A stretch of DNA of 64,000 nt from Desulfitobacterium dehalogenans ATCC 51507 (GCF_000243155.2 NC_018017.1:2232001-2296000); one strand, 5' to 3'. Shown: positions 14,849-24,360, counted from the first letter of the stretch. The notes: generated from the sequence alone by a model not told the origin. Made by a program: numbers and translations.

Positions 14849-17701
14849 ATGGGATTGAGACGAACAGCACGTTTCTTATTGGTCCTTCTAGGGATAGGAT
14901 TATTGCTTCTAATTACACTCAGCGGACTTTTCGAAGATTATTTATGGTATTCCGACCTGGGATACAGCCAGCTTTTTTGGACTCCATTAATAAGTAAAGG
15001 ACTCATTCAAATTGTCAACGGGACCATTCTCTTCACCTTTATCGCAGGTACCCTATTTTCTATACGTCACGCCATCTTAACTTTCGTCAATGAACGACTA
15101 AGGAAACGTTTACGCTTAGTTCATGAAATGGACCGTCCACTTTATCACTTAAGCCAGCGTAAAATGACAATTTGGCTCATTATCGTTTCAGTCCTGATCA
15201 GTTTTGGGGTCAGCTTCGTTACAGGCTTTACCGGTTGGCTTGAAGTTCTGACCTTTCTAAACTCCACTCCCTTTGGGCAAGGGGATCCCATCTTTTTTAA
15301 AGACTTAGGCTTCTATGTTTTTCAATTACCTTTTTTCTATACCATTTATAATGCTTTTTTCGGACCGCTTTTTTTACTCACATTTTTTACGGTATTATTC
15401 TATAGTTTTACCGGTGTTATCCATTTTCAATCTTTTCTTATTTGGAGGAAAGAAGCTGTCGAGATTAATCCTGCTGCCCGGCGCCATCTTGCCATACTTA
15501 TTACGGTACTTTTTCTCTTCAAAGGATTTGGCTGTTATTTTGATACCTTCCGATTGCTTTATTCTCAACACGGATTAGTCTTAGGTTCAGGATACGCAGA
15601 CATTCATGCTGCCTTGCCGGCCTTAAAAGCATTGATGATTCTATGTGCTTTGGGCTTTATCGGGGGAGGCCTATCCTTCTTTAAGAACGAGGTGCGTTTG
15701 CTAACACTCCCTATTTTGACCATCTTTATCAGCATACCTCTTCTTTCCGGTCTTTGGCCAATGGTTCTTCAATCCATGGTAGTGATCCCCAATGAATTGG
15801 AAAAAGAAATACCATACATTCAAAATGAAATCGCTTTAACCCGTTTTGCCTATGGCCTTGATCAAATTATGGAAGAAGACTATCAGACCAACCAGCCTTT
15901 GACTTCTGAGACTATCCAAAAAGAGCTGCCGACCTTGAATAATGTCCGCCTCAATGACCCTCACCCTATGCTCCAAACCTATACCCAAAAACAGGGTATA
16001 CGTCCATATTATAAATTCCATGATATTGATATTGACCGCTATAGGGTCAATGGGGAGTATCGGCAAGTTATGCTTGCCCCCCGTGAGTTCTCCTATCAGG
16101 ATTTAGAAAGGACCGCTCAAACCTTTGTTAATTTACGGTTCAAATATACTCATGGTTTTGGAGTAGTTGCTTCTTTTGCCAATGCCGTCACACCTGAAGG
16201 ACTCCCCGCCTTTGCCATTAAAGATGTGCCACCGGCTACCGATTATCAAGAGTTTCAACTAAGCCAGCCCCGCATTTATTTCGGAGAACTAACCCATGAC
16301 TGGGTTGTTGTCAATACGGATTTAAAGGAATTTGATTATCCGGCAGGTGGCTCCAATGCGGAAACACGCTATGGGGGCAAATCGGGCATTCAACTGACTC
16401 CCTTCAACCGGCTTATGCTTTCTATAAAGCATGGAACTTTGCGCTTTTATTTAGCTAACGAAATCAATTCCCAAAGCCGTATCCTCTTGCATCGCAATAT
16501 CATGGATCGTGTAGAGAAGCTTGTGCCCTTCCTCCAATACGATGATGATCCCTATTTAGTTGTTGATGAAGGACGGCTCAAATGGATTATAGATGCCTAT
16601 ACTGTGTCTGACACTTTTCCTTATTCCAGTATGACCCCCGAACGGGAAATCAATTATATTCGTAACTCTGTGAAAGTCGTAGTGGATGCTTATGATGGAA
16701 CAGTTGAATTCTTTGCAGTGGATGCCAAGGATCCCATCTTGCAGACCTATCGCAAAATATTTCCTGGAGTTTTTAAAGATTTATCCGCAATGTCTGACAC
16801 TCTCAAGTCACATCTTCGCTATCCCGAGACCCTGTTTACGATTCAGAGCACTATGCTCAAGAATTTTCATATGACAGATCCTACTGTATTTTATAATAAG
16901 GAAGACGCTTGGGATATTGCCAAGGAACTCTTTGCTTCAGAGCCTCAGAACATTGCCCCTTATTACAGTGTTATGCAACTCCCCGGCAGTGATCATCCTG
17001 AGTTGATTTTGATGATTCCCTTCACTCCTTCATCCAGTTCAAGCAATATTAGAAATAATATGGTGGCTTGGTTGGCTGCCCGTATGGATGGTGAATATTA
17101 CGGGGAGTTAAGACTCTATAAAATTCCCAAAAACAGTGAAGTGGATGGTCCTCTCCAAGTTGAATTACGGATCGACCAGGATCCCGAAATCTCAAAGCAG
17201 CTGGCCTTATGGGGTCAAAGAGGCTCCAGTGTCATTCGCGGCAATTTATTAGTACTTCCGATAGCCAATAGTTTTCTATATGTTGAGCCGATTTATTTAC
17301 AATCCGAAAAAGGAGGCAGCACTCCCGAAATGAAACGGGTCGTCGTGGCCTATGGGGATAAAATTGTTATGAGTGAGACCTTCGAAGAGGCTCTTGCTCA
17401 ACTTTTTGGGGTTAGACTGAAGCTCTCTCCTCCTCCTCAAGCTAATGTATCTGCTTTCGCGCCTGCGTCCTTAGACTCCGAAGAGGATCAGGAACCGACG
17501 ATCGACGCAGAAGATGAGACCCAAGCCCTCTTGAAGCAAATCGAACAGATACGGGAGATGCTCAATCAGTTGGAGCTGCAATTTAAAAAAATAACCGGAG
17601 ACTCTAGTGGTTTAGGGGACAATAAGGATTCAGATTCTGATTATGATAAATCTGATTCTGAGGACTCTGAGGACTTAGAAAATCAAAAAACAAAACCATG
17701 A
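14849..17701 (+). CDS. UPF0182-family large membrane protein
   Basis: About 950 residues. Seven hydrophobic segments in the first 330 residues (from FLLVLLGIGLLLLITLSGLF) precede a large domain carrying UPF0182 hallmarks such as FGELTHDWVVVNT and DPYLVVDEGRLKWIIDAYT. The function of the family is not known. The C-terminus adds a short coiled coil (LLKQIEQIREMLNQLELQFK) and a Ser/Asp/Glu-rich acidic tail from about residue 915. The ATG at 14849 is very close to AAGGGGG; the TTG at 14855 has better spacing, so either may be used. It is a single gene, closed by a convergent terminator. Confidence 0.9.
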   Translation: MGLRRTARFLLVLLGIGLLLLITLSGLFEDYLWYSDLGYSQLFWTPLISKGLIQIVNGTILFTFIAGTLFSIRHAILTFVNERLRKRLRLVHEMDRPLYHLSQRKMTIWLIIVSVLISFGVSFVTGFTGWLEVLTFLNSTPFGQGDPIFFKDLGFYVFQLPFFYTIYNAFFGPLFLLTFFTVLFYSFTGVIHFQSFLIWRKEAVEINPAARRHLAILITVLFLFKGFGCYFDTFRLLYSQHGLVLGSGYADIHAALPALKALMILCALGFIGGGLSFFKNEVRLLTLPILTIFISIPLLSGLWPMVLQSMVVIPNELEKEIPYIQNEIALTRFAYGLDQIMEEDYQTNQPLTSETIQKELPTLNNVRLNDPHPMLQTYTQKQGIRPYYKFHDIDIDRYRVNGEYRQVMLAPREFSYQDLERTAQTFVNLRFKYTHGFGVVASFANAVTPEGLPAFAIKDVPPATDYQEFQLSQPRIYFGELTHDWVVVNTDLKEFDYPAGGSNAETRYGGKSGIQLTPFNRLMLSIKHGTLRFYLANEINSQSRILLHRNIMDRVEKLVPFLQYDDDPYLVVDEGRLKWIIDAYTVSDTFPYSSMTPEREINYIRNSVKVVVDAYDGTVEFFAVDAKDPILQTYRKIFPGVFKDLSAMSDTLKSHLRYPETLFTIQSTMLKNFHMTDPTVFYNKEDAWDIAKELFASEPQNIAPYYSVMQLPGSDHPELILMIPFTPSSSSSNIRNNMVAWLAARMDGEYYGELRLYKIPKNSEVDGPLQVELRIDQDPEISKQLALWGQRGSSVIRGNLLVLPIANSFLYVEPIYLQSEKGGSTPEMKRVVVAYGDKIVMSETFEEALAQLFGVRLKLSPPPQANVSAFAPASLDSEEDQEPTIDAEDETQALLKQIEQIREMLNQLELQFKKITGDSSGLGDNKDSDSDYDKSDSEDSEDLENQKTKP

Positions 17702-17705
17702 TTCA

Positions 17706-17735
17706 AAAGGCGGAAGATATTACTCTTCCGCCTTT
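17706..17735. terminator. Bidirectional terminator between convergent genes
   Basis: A perfect 12-bp stem AAAGGCGGAAGA/TCTTCCGCCTTT with a six-base loop lies between the converging UPF0182 and minus-strand genes, only a few bases from both stops. Confidence 0.85.
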
Positions 17736-17738
17736 GAC

Positions 17739-19013
17739 TTATTCCAGAGGATGTAGCTTTACTTTGGTGGACATACCTTCTCGTGTGACTTGAATGACTT
17801 CAACCCCATCAGAAGAGATATAATTTTCTTCTCCACTGAGTTTTACTTCTTTGTCCTTACCTTCACTGATAATATAGGCCGTCAAATCATCATAGACAAT
17901 AATTTCACGATTAGCCCCGATGATAACACCTTTGGGATCATCGTAAGGTATGGAGCCTTCCCAAATCGTTTTGAATTTCAGGCTTTTTTCTTCGGAATTC
18001 TCTTCTCCACTGCGGATACTCACTAATTTGTTATCTTTAACATGCCCCAGGTAAAGAGTGCCTCCCCTATTTCCTAAAATCACATCATCAGAGTCCTCAG
18101 ATACCACTTCCCTGTTCCAACCTTGCAAAGCAATGATTCTCTCTGATTTTCCGGAAATGCTTTTTGCATACAGGGTTCCAAACTTATCCGAAGCTGCCAT
18201 CTGGGTAATGACTTCCCCCGCTTGGTTCAATGTGCGGACATTTTTCATAATATCTATTTCCATAAGCTGAAACTTCCCGTCATTTTCAATAGCAAGATAG
18301 AGCAAATTGGTAAAGGTGGATACCACCATCTGCTTGATATCCCCGACCGCAGGGAAGCTATCAATACTGCGGTTATACCGATCATCCGGTGCCGTCCCCT
18401 CTTCATCACTGGGAGGCAGCTCTAAAGTATAGACTTCGGTAATTTGTGGATTGTTGTAGCGGATTTCCGTACGAGTCTTTGGGGTCTTCTTTACTGGCTC
18501 TTGCTGAGTCTGGGATCCGGTACCCGGTGCCTGATTGGGATCCTCCACAGCATCGGGCTCAGTTGTCGCCGGAGGTGTAACATTATTTTCCGCCGGCTCT
18601 TCTATAGGAACCTGCACGGTGGTCGTAGGATTAGGGTTCTTGCGGGCATAGAAATAGACAAGAGTGTCCCGATCCGGGAGCCATTGATAATAGATTGCTC
18701 CCATATCATATTTGCTATCCCCCTGGGGAGATTTCTCAAAAACGACTTTTTCTTGTTTCAGATTGTAAACCTTGAGCATGCCGTTCTCTTGATAAGCTAA
18801 ATAATCTTTCCCAAAAGAGAGCTGCAGGTTCTCCAGATTGGTACCCGGTATCTCAGCTTCCAAGCTCTCAACTACAATAGGTTGAGCTATAACCGGTGCC
18901 ATGACGCCTTCGATTTTATGATTGAGGACATAGTAAAAAGCAAATTGAAGCATTAATGAAACCATAACCCAACTGGTCATTGTTCTGATAAGAGTACGAG
19001 TCTTTCTTTTCAA
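17739..19013 (-). CDS. Membrane-anchored extracytoplasmic protein of unknown function, TTG start
   Basis: About 424 residues. One N-terminal membrane anchor (MTSWVMVSLMLQFAFYYVL) precedes a region that reads like a beta-propeller, with repeats of KDYLAYQENGMLKVYNL, TNLLYLAIENDGKFQLMEID and GTLYAKSISG. It is interrupted near residues 135-190 by a Pro/Thr/Gln-rich linker (PAENNVTPPATTEPD). I recognise no family. The TTG start at 19013 has AAGGGGG at seven bases; a TTG at 19040 would put this ribosome site inside the gene. It follows the phosphodiester glycosidase gene by 28 bases, so the two are likely one operon and may act together at the cell surface. Confidence 0.75.
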   Translation of the reverse strand: MKRKTRTLIRTMTSWVMVSLMLQFAFYYVLNHKIEGVMAPVIAQPIVVESLEAEIPGTNLENLQLSFGKDYLAYQENGMLKVYNLKQEKVVFEKSPQGDSKYDMGAIYYQWLPDRDTLVYFYARKNPNPTTTVQVPIEEPAENNVTPPATTEPDAVEDPNQAPGTGSQTQQEPVKKTPKTRTEIRYNNPQITEVYTLELPPSDEEGTAPDDRYNRSIDSFPAVGDIKQMVVSTFTNLLYLAIENDGKFQLMEIDIMKNVRTLNQAGEVITQMAASDKFGTLYAKSISGKSERIIALQGWNREVVSEDSDDVILGNRGGTLYLGHVKDNKLVSIRSGEENSEEKSLKFKTIWEGSIPYDDPKGVIIGANREIIVYDDLTAYIISEGKDKEVKLSGEENYISSDGVEVIQVTREGMSTKVKLHPLE

Positions 19014-19041
19014 GAATACACCCCCTTCATTCTTCCCCAAA

Positions 19042-20010
19042 TTAAGGCATAACTACAAACCCGGTGGGGATATATCGTTCGCCAAAAATATTCCAGAGCT
19101 TATTAATGATCTTGCCATTATAAACCATCTCGGAAGAGGATCCGCCATCCAGATTAACCGCTTCTACAGCATCATACTCTAAAAAGACATTCATCATATC
19201 TCTTAAAGTTGCTCCAATACTCCAGGTAGGCTGACGTCCATCGATCACTACAAAAATAATGGTCCCATCCGCACGTTGGCCTATTCCGGTACGGGGAGCA
19301 ATACCCCAACCGCCATCCCCGGAGACGGCAGGCTTACCCTTCTTAACCAAGGGAGGATAAAAACTGACACCTTCCCGAATATTCTTTTCTTTAACTTGAT
19401 CAACATTCATAGGTTCAATAATCAATTTACCCTCTGCATCAAGACCAATAAAATCAACCACTTTATTCCCTACATTATTGTGAACGATTTCCCCGTTCTG
19501 TACTGTAATACCATCAGGAAATGCTCCATTGCCTTCACCATTAGGATCATAGAAGCCTCCGGCGTTGATACCGGCAATAGCACTTGAGTGTTTCACCATA
19601 TCCGAGAGTCTCTCCCCGGCTACTCCAATTTCCTGGGTAACAGCTAATTTTACACGCTTGGGATCGCTTATGAGCATAACTTTTCCCTTGAAATTCTGAC
19701 CTTGTATATCTTCAATAACGATACCGGACGAAGTATCTTCAACATTGGTTTGTCTGTCAATATTTCCCCCTACTTGTGTACCATAACCATCATAAGTGTG
19801 CATAATTTCACTGATCCTTTCCTCGGAAAGAAAGAAGCGAACCACCTGGGGGTGACGTGATGTTTCTACTGCACCTACTGCCATAACTTTTAATGCTTCA
19901 AATGGTCCCCAAAATAGCACAAAGGGAACGAGACAACCGGCAAAGATTATATTAAAAACCAAGAAAGTAACAATCATTTTCCAACGAACTCTGCGCTTTT
20001 TCTTCATCAT
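19042..20010 (-). CDS. Membrane-anchored phosphodiester glycosidase (NAGPA) domain protein
   Basis: The 322-residue protein has an N-terminal membrane segment (MIVTFLVFNIIFAGCLVPFV) followed by an extracytoplasmic NAGPA/DUF2233 domain. Typical motifs are INAGGFYDPNGEG, the arginine in RTGIGQ, FVVIDGRQP and the late NLDGGSSSEM. Family members remove GlcNAc from phosphodiester-linked sugars or handle exopolysaccharide and wall polymers. Start: ATG with AGAGGAGTG upstream, followed by a second ATG. It probably forms an operon with the anchored protein downstream. Substrate unknown. Confidence 0.85.
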   Translation of the reverse strand: MMKKKRRVRWKMIVTFLVFNIIFAGCLVPFVLFWGPFEALKVMAVGAVETSRHPQVVRFFLSEERISEIMHTYDGYGTQVGGNIDRQTNVEDTSSGIVIEDIQGQNFKGKVMLISDPKRVKLAVTQEIGVAGERLSDMVKHSSAIAGINAGGFYDPNGEGNGAFPDGITVQNGEIVHNNVGNKVVDFIGLDAEGKLIIEPMNVDQVKEKNIREGVSFYPPLVKKGKPAVSGDGGWGIAPRTGIGQRADGTIIFVVIDGRQPTWSIGATLRDMMNVFLEYDAVEAVNLDGGSSSEMVYNGKIINKLWNIFGERYIPTGFVVMP

Positions 20011-20107
20011 GTGCCTTGATCACTCCTCTATCGTGTTCTTTTTCATTATAATTTTCATAAAAAATTAAAGCTTAAGATACTGTTGCTCTTGCAAATAGCC
20101 CAGAGAA

Positions 20108-20136
20108 GACCTGTAAGCATAGCTTTACTCACAAGA
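20108..20136 (+). repeat. Short fragment related to the structured block at 32.3 kb
   Basis: GACCTGTAAGCATAGCTTTA and the nine bases after it match 32318-32346 at 25 of 29 positions by hand alignment. It lies in the 364-base gap between the glycosidase and OsmC genes, which otherwise holds only the OsmC terminator. Confidence 0.45.
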
Positions 20137-20248
20137 ATCAGAATAGCACTTTTATTTTTTCTCCACCCTAGTAACAAGGACAAGTCGTTGGTTGCCCTTG
20201 TGCACCATGAAATTATATCATGAAATTACATTTTGAACAGCTAAAAAC

Positions 20249-20271
20249 AAGCCGCATTTAAAATGCGGCTT
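20249..20271 (-). terminator. Intrinsic terminator downstream of osmC
   Basis: AAGCCGCATTT pairs with AAATGCGGCTT around a one-base loop. The minus-strand RNA continues with GTTTTTAG. It lies about 100 bases after the OsmC stop. Confidence 0.75.
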
Positions 20272-20374
20272 AGTATAAATGCTTATCCTAATGTTAATCT
20301 AAACACGACCAGTATAACAAATGCCAACTATGGGTTCAACTCTCTCAATATTAATTATTTATTAACGATGCCAT

Positions 20375-20791
20375 TTAATTTGGATAAGTTTCCAATTTGT
20401 ATGTAAGATTGGCAACCTTATCTATCATATTGGCCACACTGCAATATTTCTCCATGGATAATTGAATAGCCCGGAGAAGTTTTTCTTTAGGAAGATTGCT
20501 TCCCCAGAACTTAAAGGTTAGTTCAATATCGGTAAAAATACGAGGGTGTTCTGCTGCTCTCTCCCCCATTACTGAGATTTCAAATCGTTCATAGGTAATC
20601 TGCATTTTTTCTAAGATCATGACACTATCCATTCCACTGCAGCCTGCCACAGCCATGAGCACAAGCTCCATAGGACTGGAGCCATATCCTGATCCCCCTG
20701 TGGTAACGCTGCTGTCAATTTGTGTTCTCAGCTTAGATTGACCTTCTCCTTCAAAGTGCATTCCTTTAATATGCGTCACAGTGACTTGCAT
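20375..20791 (-). CDS. OsmC-family peroxidase-like protein
   Basis: The 138-residue OsmC/Ohr-fold protein carries the two reactive cysteines of the family, in AVAGCSGMD (about residue 52) and MEKYCSVANM (about 117), and SGYGSSPMELVLMAVAGC, the usual core. Such proteins reduce organic hydroperoxides with thiol partners. Start ATG has GGAGG nine bases upstream. It is a single gene, divergent from gap. The cysteine spacing fits the general OsmC (YhfA-like) branch rather than Ohr; its true substrate is not known. Confidence 0.88.
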   Translation of the reverse strand: MQVTVTHIKGMHFEGEGQSKLRTQIDSSVTTGGSGYGSSPMELVLMAVAGCSGMDSVMILEKMQITYERFEISVMGERAAEHPRIFTDIELTFKFWGSNLPKEKLLRAIQLSMEKYCSVANMIDKVANLTYKLETYPN

Positions 20792-20999
20792 TGAACGGCC
20801 TCCTTTTTATACGTATTAAAAAGCATAAAACTTTATCGTTTTAAAATCATGGGCAACTAAGCTTCGACTGGGCTAGGGCTGACAAATGGAGCCATACAAG
20901 TATGTCACATTTACGTCTTAAAAGTAATTGTGTCATACTGAAAAAGATGTTAAACTATCAAATGGATGTAACGAATTTAGATTAAAGGAGTGCGGTAAG

Positions 21000-22004
21000 T
21001 TGACAATTCGAATTGGGATTAATGGATTTGGTCGAATTGGGCGGAACGTTTTTCGGGCTGCTTACGGAAGAGAAAACATTGAAATCGTTGCCGTCAATAA
21101 TCGATCAACAGGTGAGATTTTACCTCATCTCTTAAAATACGATTCCGTACATGGTATTTTCCCTGCCCATGTCCAGCACACTGAGGATGGTTTCACTGTA
21201 GATGGACAATTGATTAAGGTAGTTTCCCACACAGATCCCGGAGATATTCCTTGGGGTGAATTAGGCGTGGATGTTGTTATTGAGTCCAGCGGAAAGTTCA
21301 ATAATGGGCCGGCCTGTCAAAAGCACCTCAAAAATGGCGCGCGCAAAGTCGTTATTTCTGCTCCTGCCAAGGAGGAAGATGTTACCCTTGTCATGGGCGT
21401 AAATGAAGAACTATATGATCCCCAAAAACACCATATCATATCCAATGCATCCTGCACGACCAATTGTCTGGCTCCTGTAGCCAAGGTGATTCACGAGAAT
21501 TTCGGAATCAAGCGGGGGTTAATGACCACTGTTCATTCTTACACCAACGACCAGCAAATTTTGGATCAATCCCATAAGGATTTACGCCGAGCCCGGGCAG
21601 CAGGACTTTCCATCATTCCTACCACTACAGGAGCGGCAAAGGCTGTAGCACTTGTTTTACCTGAACTTAACGGAAAGCTCAACGGTTTTGCTATGCGTGT
21701 CCCCACCCCCAATGTATCTGTTATTGATTTAGTGGCAGAAATTGAAAAAAGCACAACGATTGAAGAACTCAACGGAGTCTTACGCAACTCCAGCGAAAAT
21801 AAGCTGAAGGGAATTCTAGATTACACCGAGCTTCCCCTAGTTTCAAGTGATTTTAATGGTAACTCCGCCTCATCCATCGTTGATGGCCTATCCACTATGG
21901 TTATGGAGGACAACCTTATTAAAGTAATCTCTTGGTATGATAATGAATGGGGTTATTCCTGCCGTGTAGCCGACCTTGTCGAATATGTCAGTCGTGAATT
22001 ATAA
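21000..22004 (+). CDS. gap: Glyceraldehyde-3-phosphate dehydrogenase, TTG start
   Basis: The 334-residue glycolytic enzyme has the NAD-binding motif INGFGRIGRNVFRAAY, the catalytic cysteine in SNASCTTNCLAP, the histidine in TTVHSYTNDQ and the C-terminal SWYDNEWGYS. It oxidises glyceraldehyde-3-phosphate with NAD and phosphate. I start at TTG 21000 with AAAGGAG nine bases upstream, where homology begins; an in-frame upstream ATG at 20928 would add 24 residues that look non-coding. It is a single gene with a strong terminator. No pgk or tpi adjoins it, so it may be one of several gap copies. Confidence 0.95.
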   Translation: MTIRIGINGFGRIGRNVFRAAYGRENIEIVAVNNRSTGEILPHLLKYDSVHGIFPAHVQHTEDGFTVDGQLIKVVSHTDPGDIPWGELGVDVVIESSGKFNNGPACQKHLKNGARKVVISAPAKEEDVTLVMGVNEELYDPQKHHIISNASCTTNCLAPVAKVIHENFGIKRGLMTTVHSYTNDQQILDQSHKDLRRARAAGLSIIPTTTGAAKAVALVLPELNGKLNGFAMRVPTPNVSVIDLVAEIEKSTTIEELNGVLRNSSENKLKGILDYTELPLVSSDFNGNSASSIVDGLSTMVMEDNLIKVISWYDNEWGYSCRVADLVEYVSREL

Positions 22005-22022
22005 TCTCATCTGATAATGCGC

Positions 22023-22046
22023 AAAAAGAGCCAATTGGCTCTTTTT
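22023..22046. terminator. Bidirectional terminator after gap
   Basis: AAAAAGAGCC and GGCTCTTTTT form a 10-bp stem around AATT, with T-runs on either strand. It serves gap (stop 22004) and the converging minus-strand gene. Confidence 0.9.
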
Positions 22047-22062
22047 GTTATTTCCTCGGGGA

Positions 22063-22698
22063 TTACTTCGCAAAGGATTTAAGTACTTCCTTCTGAGGTT
22101 CATCCTGTTCTTCCTGGATTAGTTCCTGCTCTTCCTGAACAAAAGATGAGGAATTCTCCCAATCCTCTTCCTCTAAGCGAAGGGGAAAAATGAGAATAAG
22201 TAAAGCTATTCCACCTATAGATAAGGCAGCGTATTGAAGAGAAATAAGAAAAAAGAGAATAGGAACCTGCTGAGCAGGAGTTCCCACTGCATAACTGTAT
22301 TTTTTTAAAGACTTCCAATCCACGCCTGAACGCTCCCACAAAGGAAGCCCATAATAATCCACTGAATTCATTAATTTCTTACCACTTTCAGCATAGCGTG
22401 CTTGTGAGGAAAGGAAAACAAATCCTTTATCGGTATAAATTTTGTCCAGCTCTACAGGTTCGCCGGTAAAGGCTTCTTTGGTATAGGTTCGTTCAATACG
22501 AAGAATATCATCCGGGTGGATATTTACATTCCCTTTTTCCGTTATGATGGAATAGAGTTCACGATCTATGAGCTCAATATTGAGTACTTTTACATCCAGG
22601 TAATTTACTCCTATTGAAGTTAGAATCGTAAGGGTTAGGCAAAAAAGTATGACTAAGCTAGATAGACGTTCCCGTCCGAGCTTATTATCCTGTTCCAT
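22063..22698 (-). CDS. Unknown membrane protein with two membrane segments and an acidic tail
   Basis: About 211 residues with one N-terminal membrane segment (LVILFCLTLTILTSIGVNYL), an outside loop of about 110 residues and a second segment (ALSIGGIALLILIFPLRL). The tail is Glu/Gln-rich (EEEDWENS...QEEQELIQEEQDE). I recognise no family. Start ATG 22698 is preceded by AAAGGAAG; an in-frame ATG at 22737 lacks a ribosome site. It sits on the same strand as two other membrane or exported unknowns, probably as a unit. Confidence 0.65.
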   Translation of the reverse strand: MEQDNKLGRERLSSLVILFCLTLTILTSIGVNYLDVKVLNIELIDRELYSIITEKGNVNIHPDDILRIERTYTKEAFTGEPVELDKIYTDKGFVFLSSQARYAESGKKLMNSVDYYGLPLWERSGVDWKSLKKYSYAVGTPAQQVPILFFLISLQYAALSIGGIALLILIFPLRLEEEDWENSSSFVQEEQELIQEEQDEPQKEVLKSFAK

Positions 22699-22777
22699 GA
22701 AGTAATACACTTCCTTTAATATATTTAAGATAGCCATTACAGGCTCAATTCTACACTAATTTCGGAGAAGGAACAAA

Positions 22778-23485
22778 TTAGGGAGAGTTAAAAAACCTGC
22801 CAAAACGCCTTAGAATTGCCGTCACGTCTTCTGAGCGTAGATTAAAGGATTGATTCTGCTCCATTCTCGGTTTTGGTTCTGGTTTTGCCCCTGTCGTCTC
22901 CGGCGGGACGACGCAACGTACAAAGATTATAGCCAATATGGCCAAGATAAGAAATGGTAAAGCTCCTCTTAAGCCAGGAAAGCTCAATATCGGTACAAAG
23001 AAAAAAAGAGTTGGAGTGTACAATTCATCCGTATAATCTACAGATACAAAAATAGCTAAATATCCTGGACTACCGGGTGGTAGTTCTGTCGGGAAGGGAA
23101 TAGGGTCGGTACCGTTTTGGGCGGTATCAAAATTGGAATCTTGATTGGATGTCGCCTGGGTTTGCCGAGAGCACAAATAGCGAATTAAATTCTGTAATTC
23201 CTCGATAGGTATCTGGAGTCTTTGTCCTCTAGCTATATCGAGAACGGTTAATTTTTCAAGGTGAAAAACATGTTTCGCCAAAAGCAATAGAATTTGAGAG
23301 CCTAATAAAATCCAAGGGGCTAAGAATAAACGACTATTAATAAGGGGTTGAAGAAATGTAAAGACGGGACTCCCTGGAACAGAACTGACGCGGGAAAGAA
23401 GTGAGAACCCCACATTAATAATCTGAGTGTCCTTATTTTGCGAATTATTGCTCTGGTTTGCAATTATATATTCATGGAGATTCAT
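22778..23485 (-). CDS. Unknown membrane protein
   Basis: About 235 residues. Hydrophobic stretches are visible at FLAPWILLGSQILLLLAKHV and GALPFLILAILAIIFVRCVV. A polar loop in between is rich in Gln, Thr and Pro (QATSNQDSNFDTAQNGTDP), and the tail is basic. No family recognised. Start ATG 23485 with AAGGAGAGG upstream; the GTG at 23494 lies on the ribosome site. It precedes the other unknown membrane gene by 80 bases on the same strand. The two share an N-out/tail-in two-helix layout and could be partners; this is only inference. Confidence 0.6.
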   Translation of the reverse strand: MNLHEYIIANQSNNSQNKDTQIINVGFSLLSRVSSVPGSPVFTFLQPLINSRLFLAPWILLGSQILLLLAKHVFHLEKLTVLDIARGQRLQIPIEELQNLIRYLCSRQTQATSNQDSNFDTAQNGTDPIPFPTELPPGSPGYLAIFVSVDYTDELYTPTLFFFVPILSFPGLRGALPFLILAILAIIFVRCVVPPETTGAKPEPKPRMEQNQSFNLRSEDVTAILRRFGRFFNSP

Positions 23486-23793
23486 TATGCTCACCCTCTC
23501 CTTCTTTTAGCAATATATGGTAATGGTTTTTGTCCTGTTCTGAAAATTAAACTATCGGAGGGTGTTTTTCTCTGCGTCTAAACCTATTATGTCCCAATAG
23601 TGAAGAAATAGAAAAAAGAGGTACAATTTTTTTTGCACCTCAACGGTCTCAAAGATCAGCTGGATTGTTAAGCATCAAAAATAGGTATAATTGTATATTT
23701 TTATCGTCCTTAGAATTTTTCAATTAATGATATAATTATCTTTAATGATATATTTATCACTCTTGGTATAATTATCATTTTTGATATTGTTAT
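23486..23793. other. AT-rich gap with repeated AATTATC/TGATAT words
   Basis: There is no gene here. The last 100 bases repeat short words (ATAATTATC twice, TGATAT three times), as in an AT-rich transcription stop or promoter zone. No clean hairpin seen. Confidence 0.5.
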
Positions 23794-24360
23794 TTATTTA
23801 GCTGCGTTGGGCGCTTTTACAGTGGAATCTACATTAAAGAAAAAGCTCGCCTCAGTGGCTTGGGTTATGCCACCTTCCGCATTGGGCTTAATTCTCAGGG
23901 TAATTTTATGTTGCCCGGCTGTTGCGCTTTTACCTGCTGCATCACCTAAGGCTTTAATATCACGGAAGGCTACTCTTGCCGTAGCACCGGGATCAAGAGA
24001 TGGCAAGGTACCAATTTTGCTGACTTTTTGTGCGTTATCCCCTACTAATGAGACTTCCAGCTCAACAGGTATATTCGACATTTTTCCACCTGTCGTATTT
24101 TGAACCGTGGCAATGAGGTCAAATTTGTTAGCATTGATAACTTGACTGGATTTAATTGTAACTGTTCCATACGTTAAATCTTGAGTAAAAGAACTGGGTT
24201 CTACGGCAACTCCCAACATTTTTACTTCAGGGACGGGTCCATTCGCACTTGCTTGTGCCGTTTTCCAGAGGGTTACTCCAGCAATTCCAATCAAGCAGAC
24301 TAAGAACGCACTTAAAATTAGGGTAAAGTATTTGCGATTAATCGCAATAATTTTGGCCAT
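23794..24360 (-). CDS. Exported or membrane-anchored protein with a FxLYD-like beta domain
   Basis: The 188-residue protein has an uncleaved-looking N-terminal membrane segment (YFTLILSAFLVCLIGIAGVT) and one extracytoplasmic beta-sandwich-like domain (DLIATVQNTTGGKMSNIPVE, LDPGATARVAFRDIKAL). The N-T-T-G pattern with a later GATA..F resembles FxLYD or CARDB-type adhesion folds, without a firm match. Start ATG 24360 has TGGAGGTG upstream. It follows the DnaI-like gene by about 80 bases on the same strand and precedes two membrane unknowns. Confidence 0.7.
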   Translation of the reverse strand: MAKIIAINRKYFTLILSAFLVCLIGIAGVTLWKTAQASANGPVPEVKMLGVAVEPSSFTQDLTYGTVTIKSSQVINANKFDLIATVQNTTGGKMSNIPVELEVSLVGDNAQKVSKIGTLPSLDPGATARVAFRDIKALGDAAGKSATAGQHKITLRIKPNAEGGITQATEASFFFNVDSTVKAPNAAK

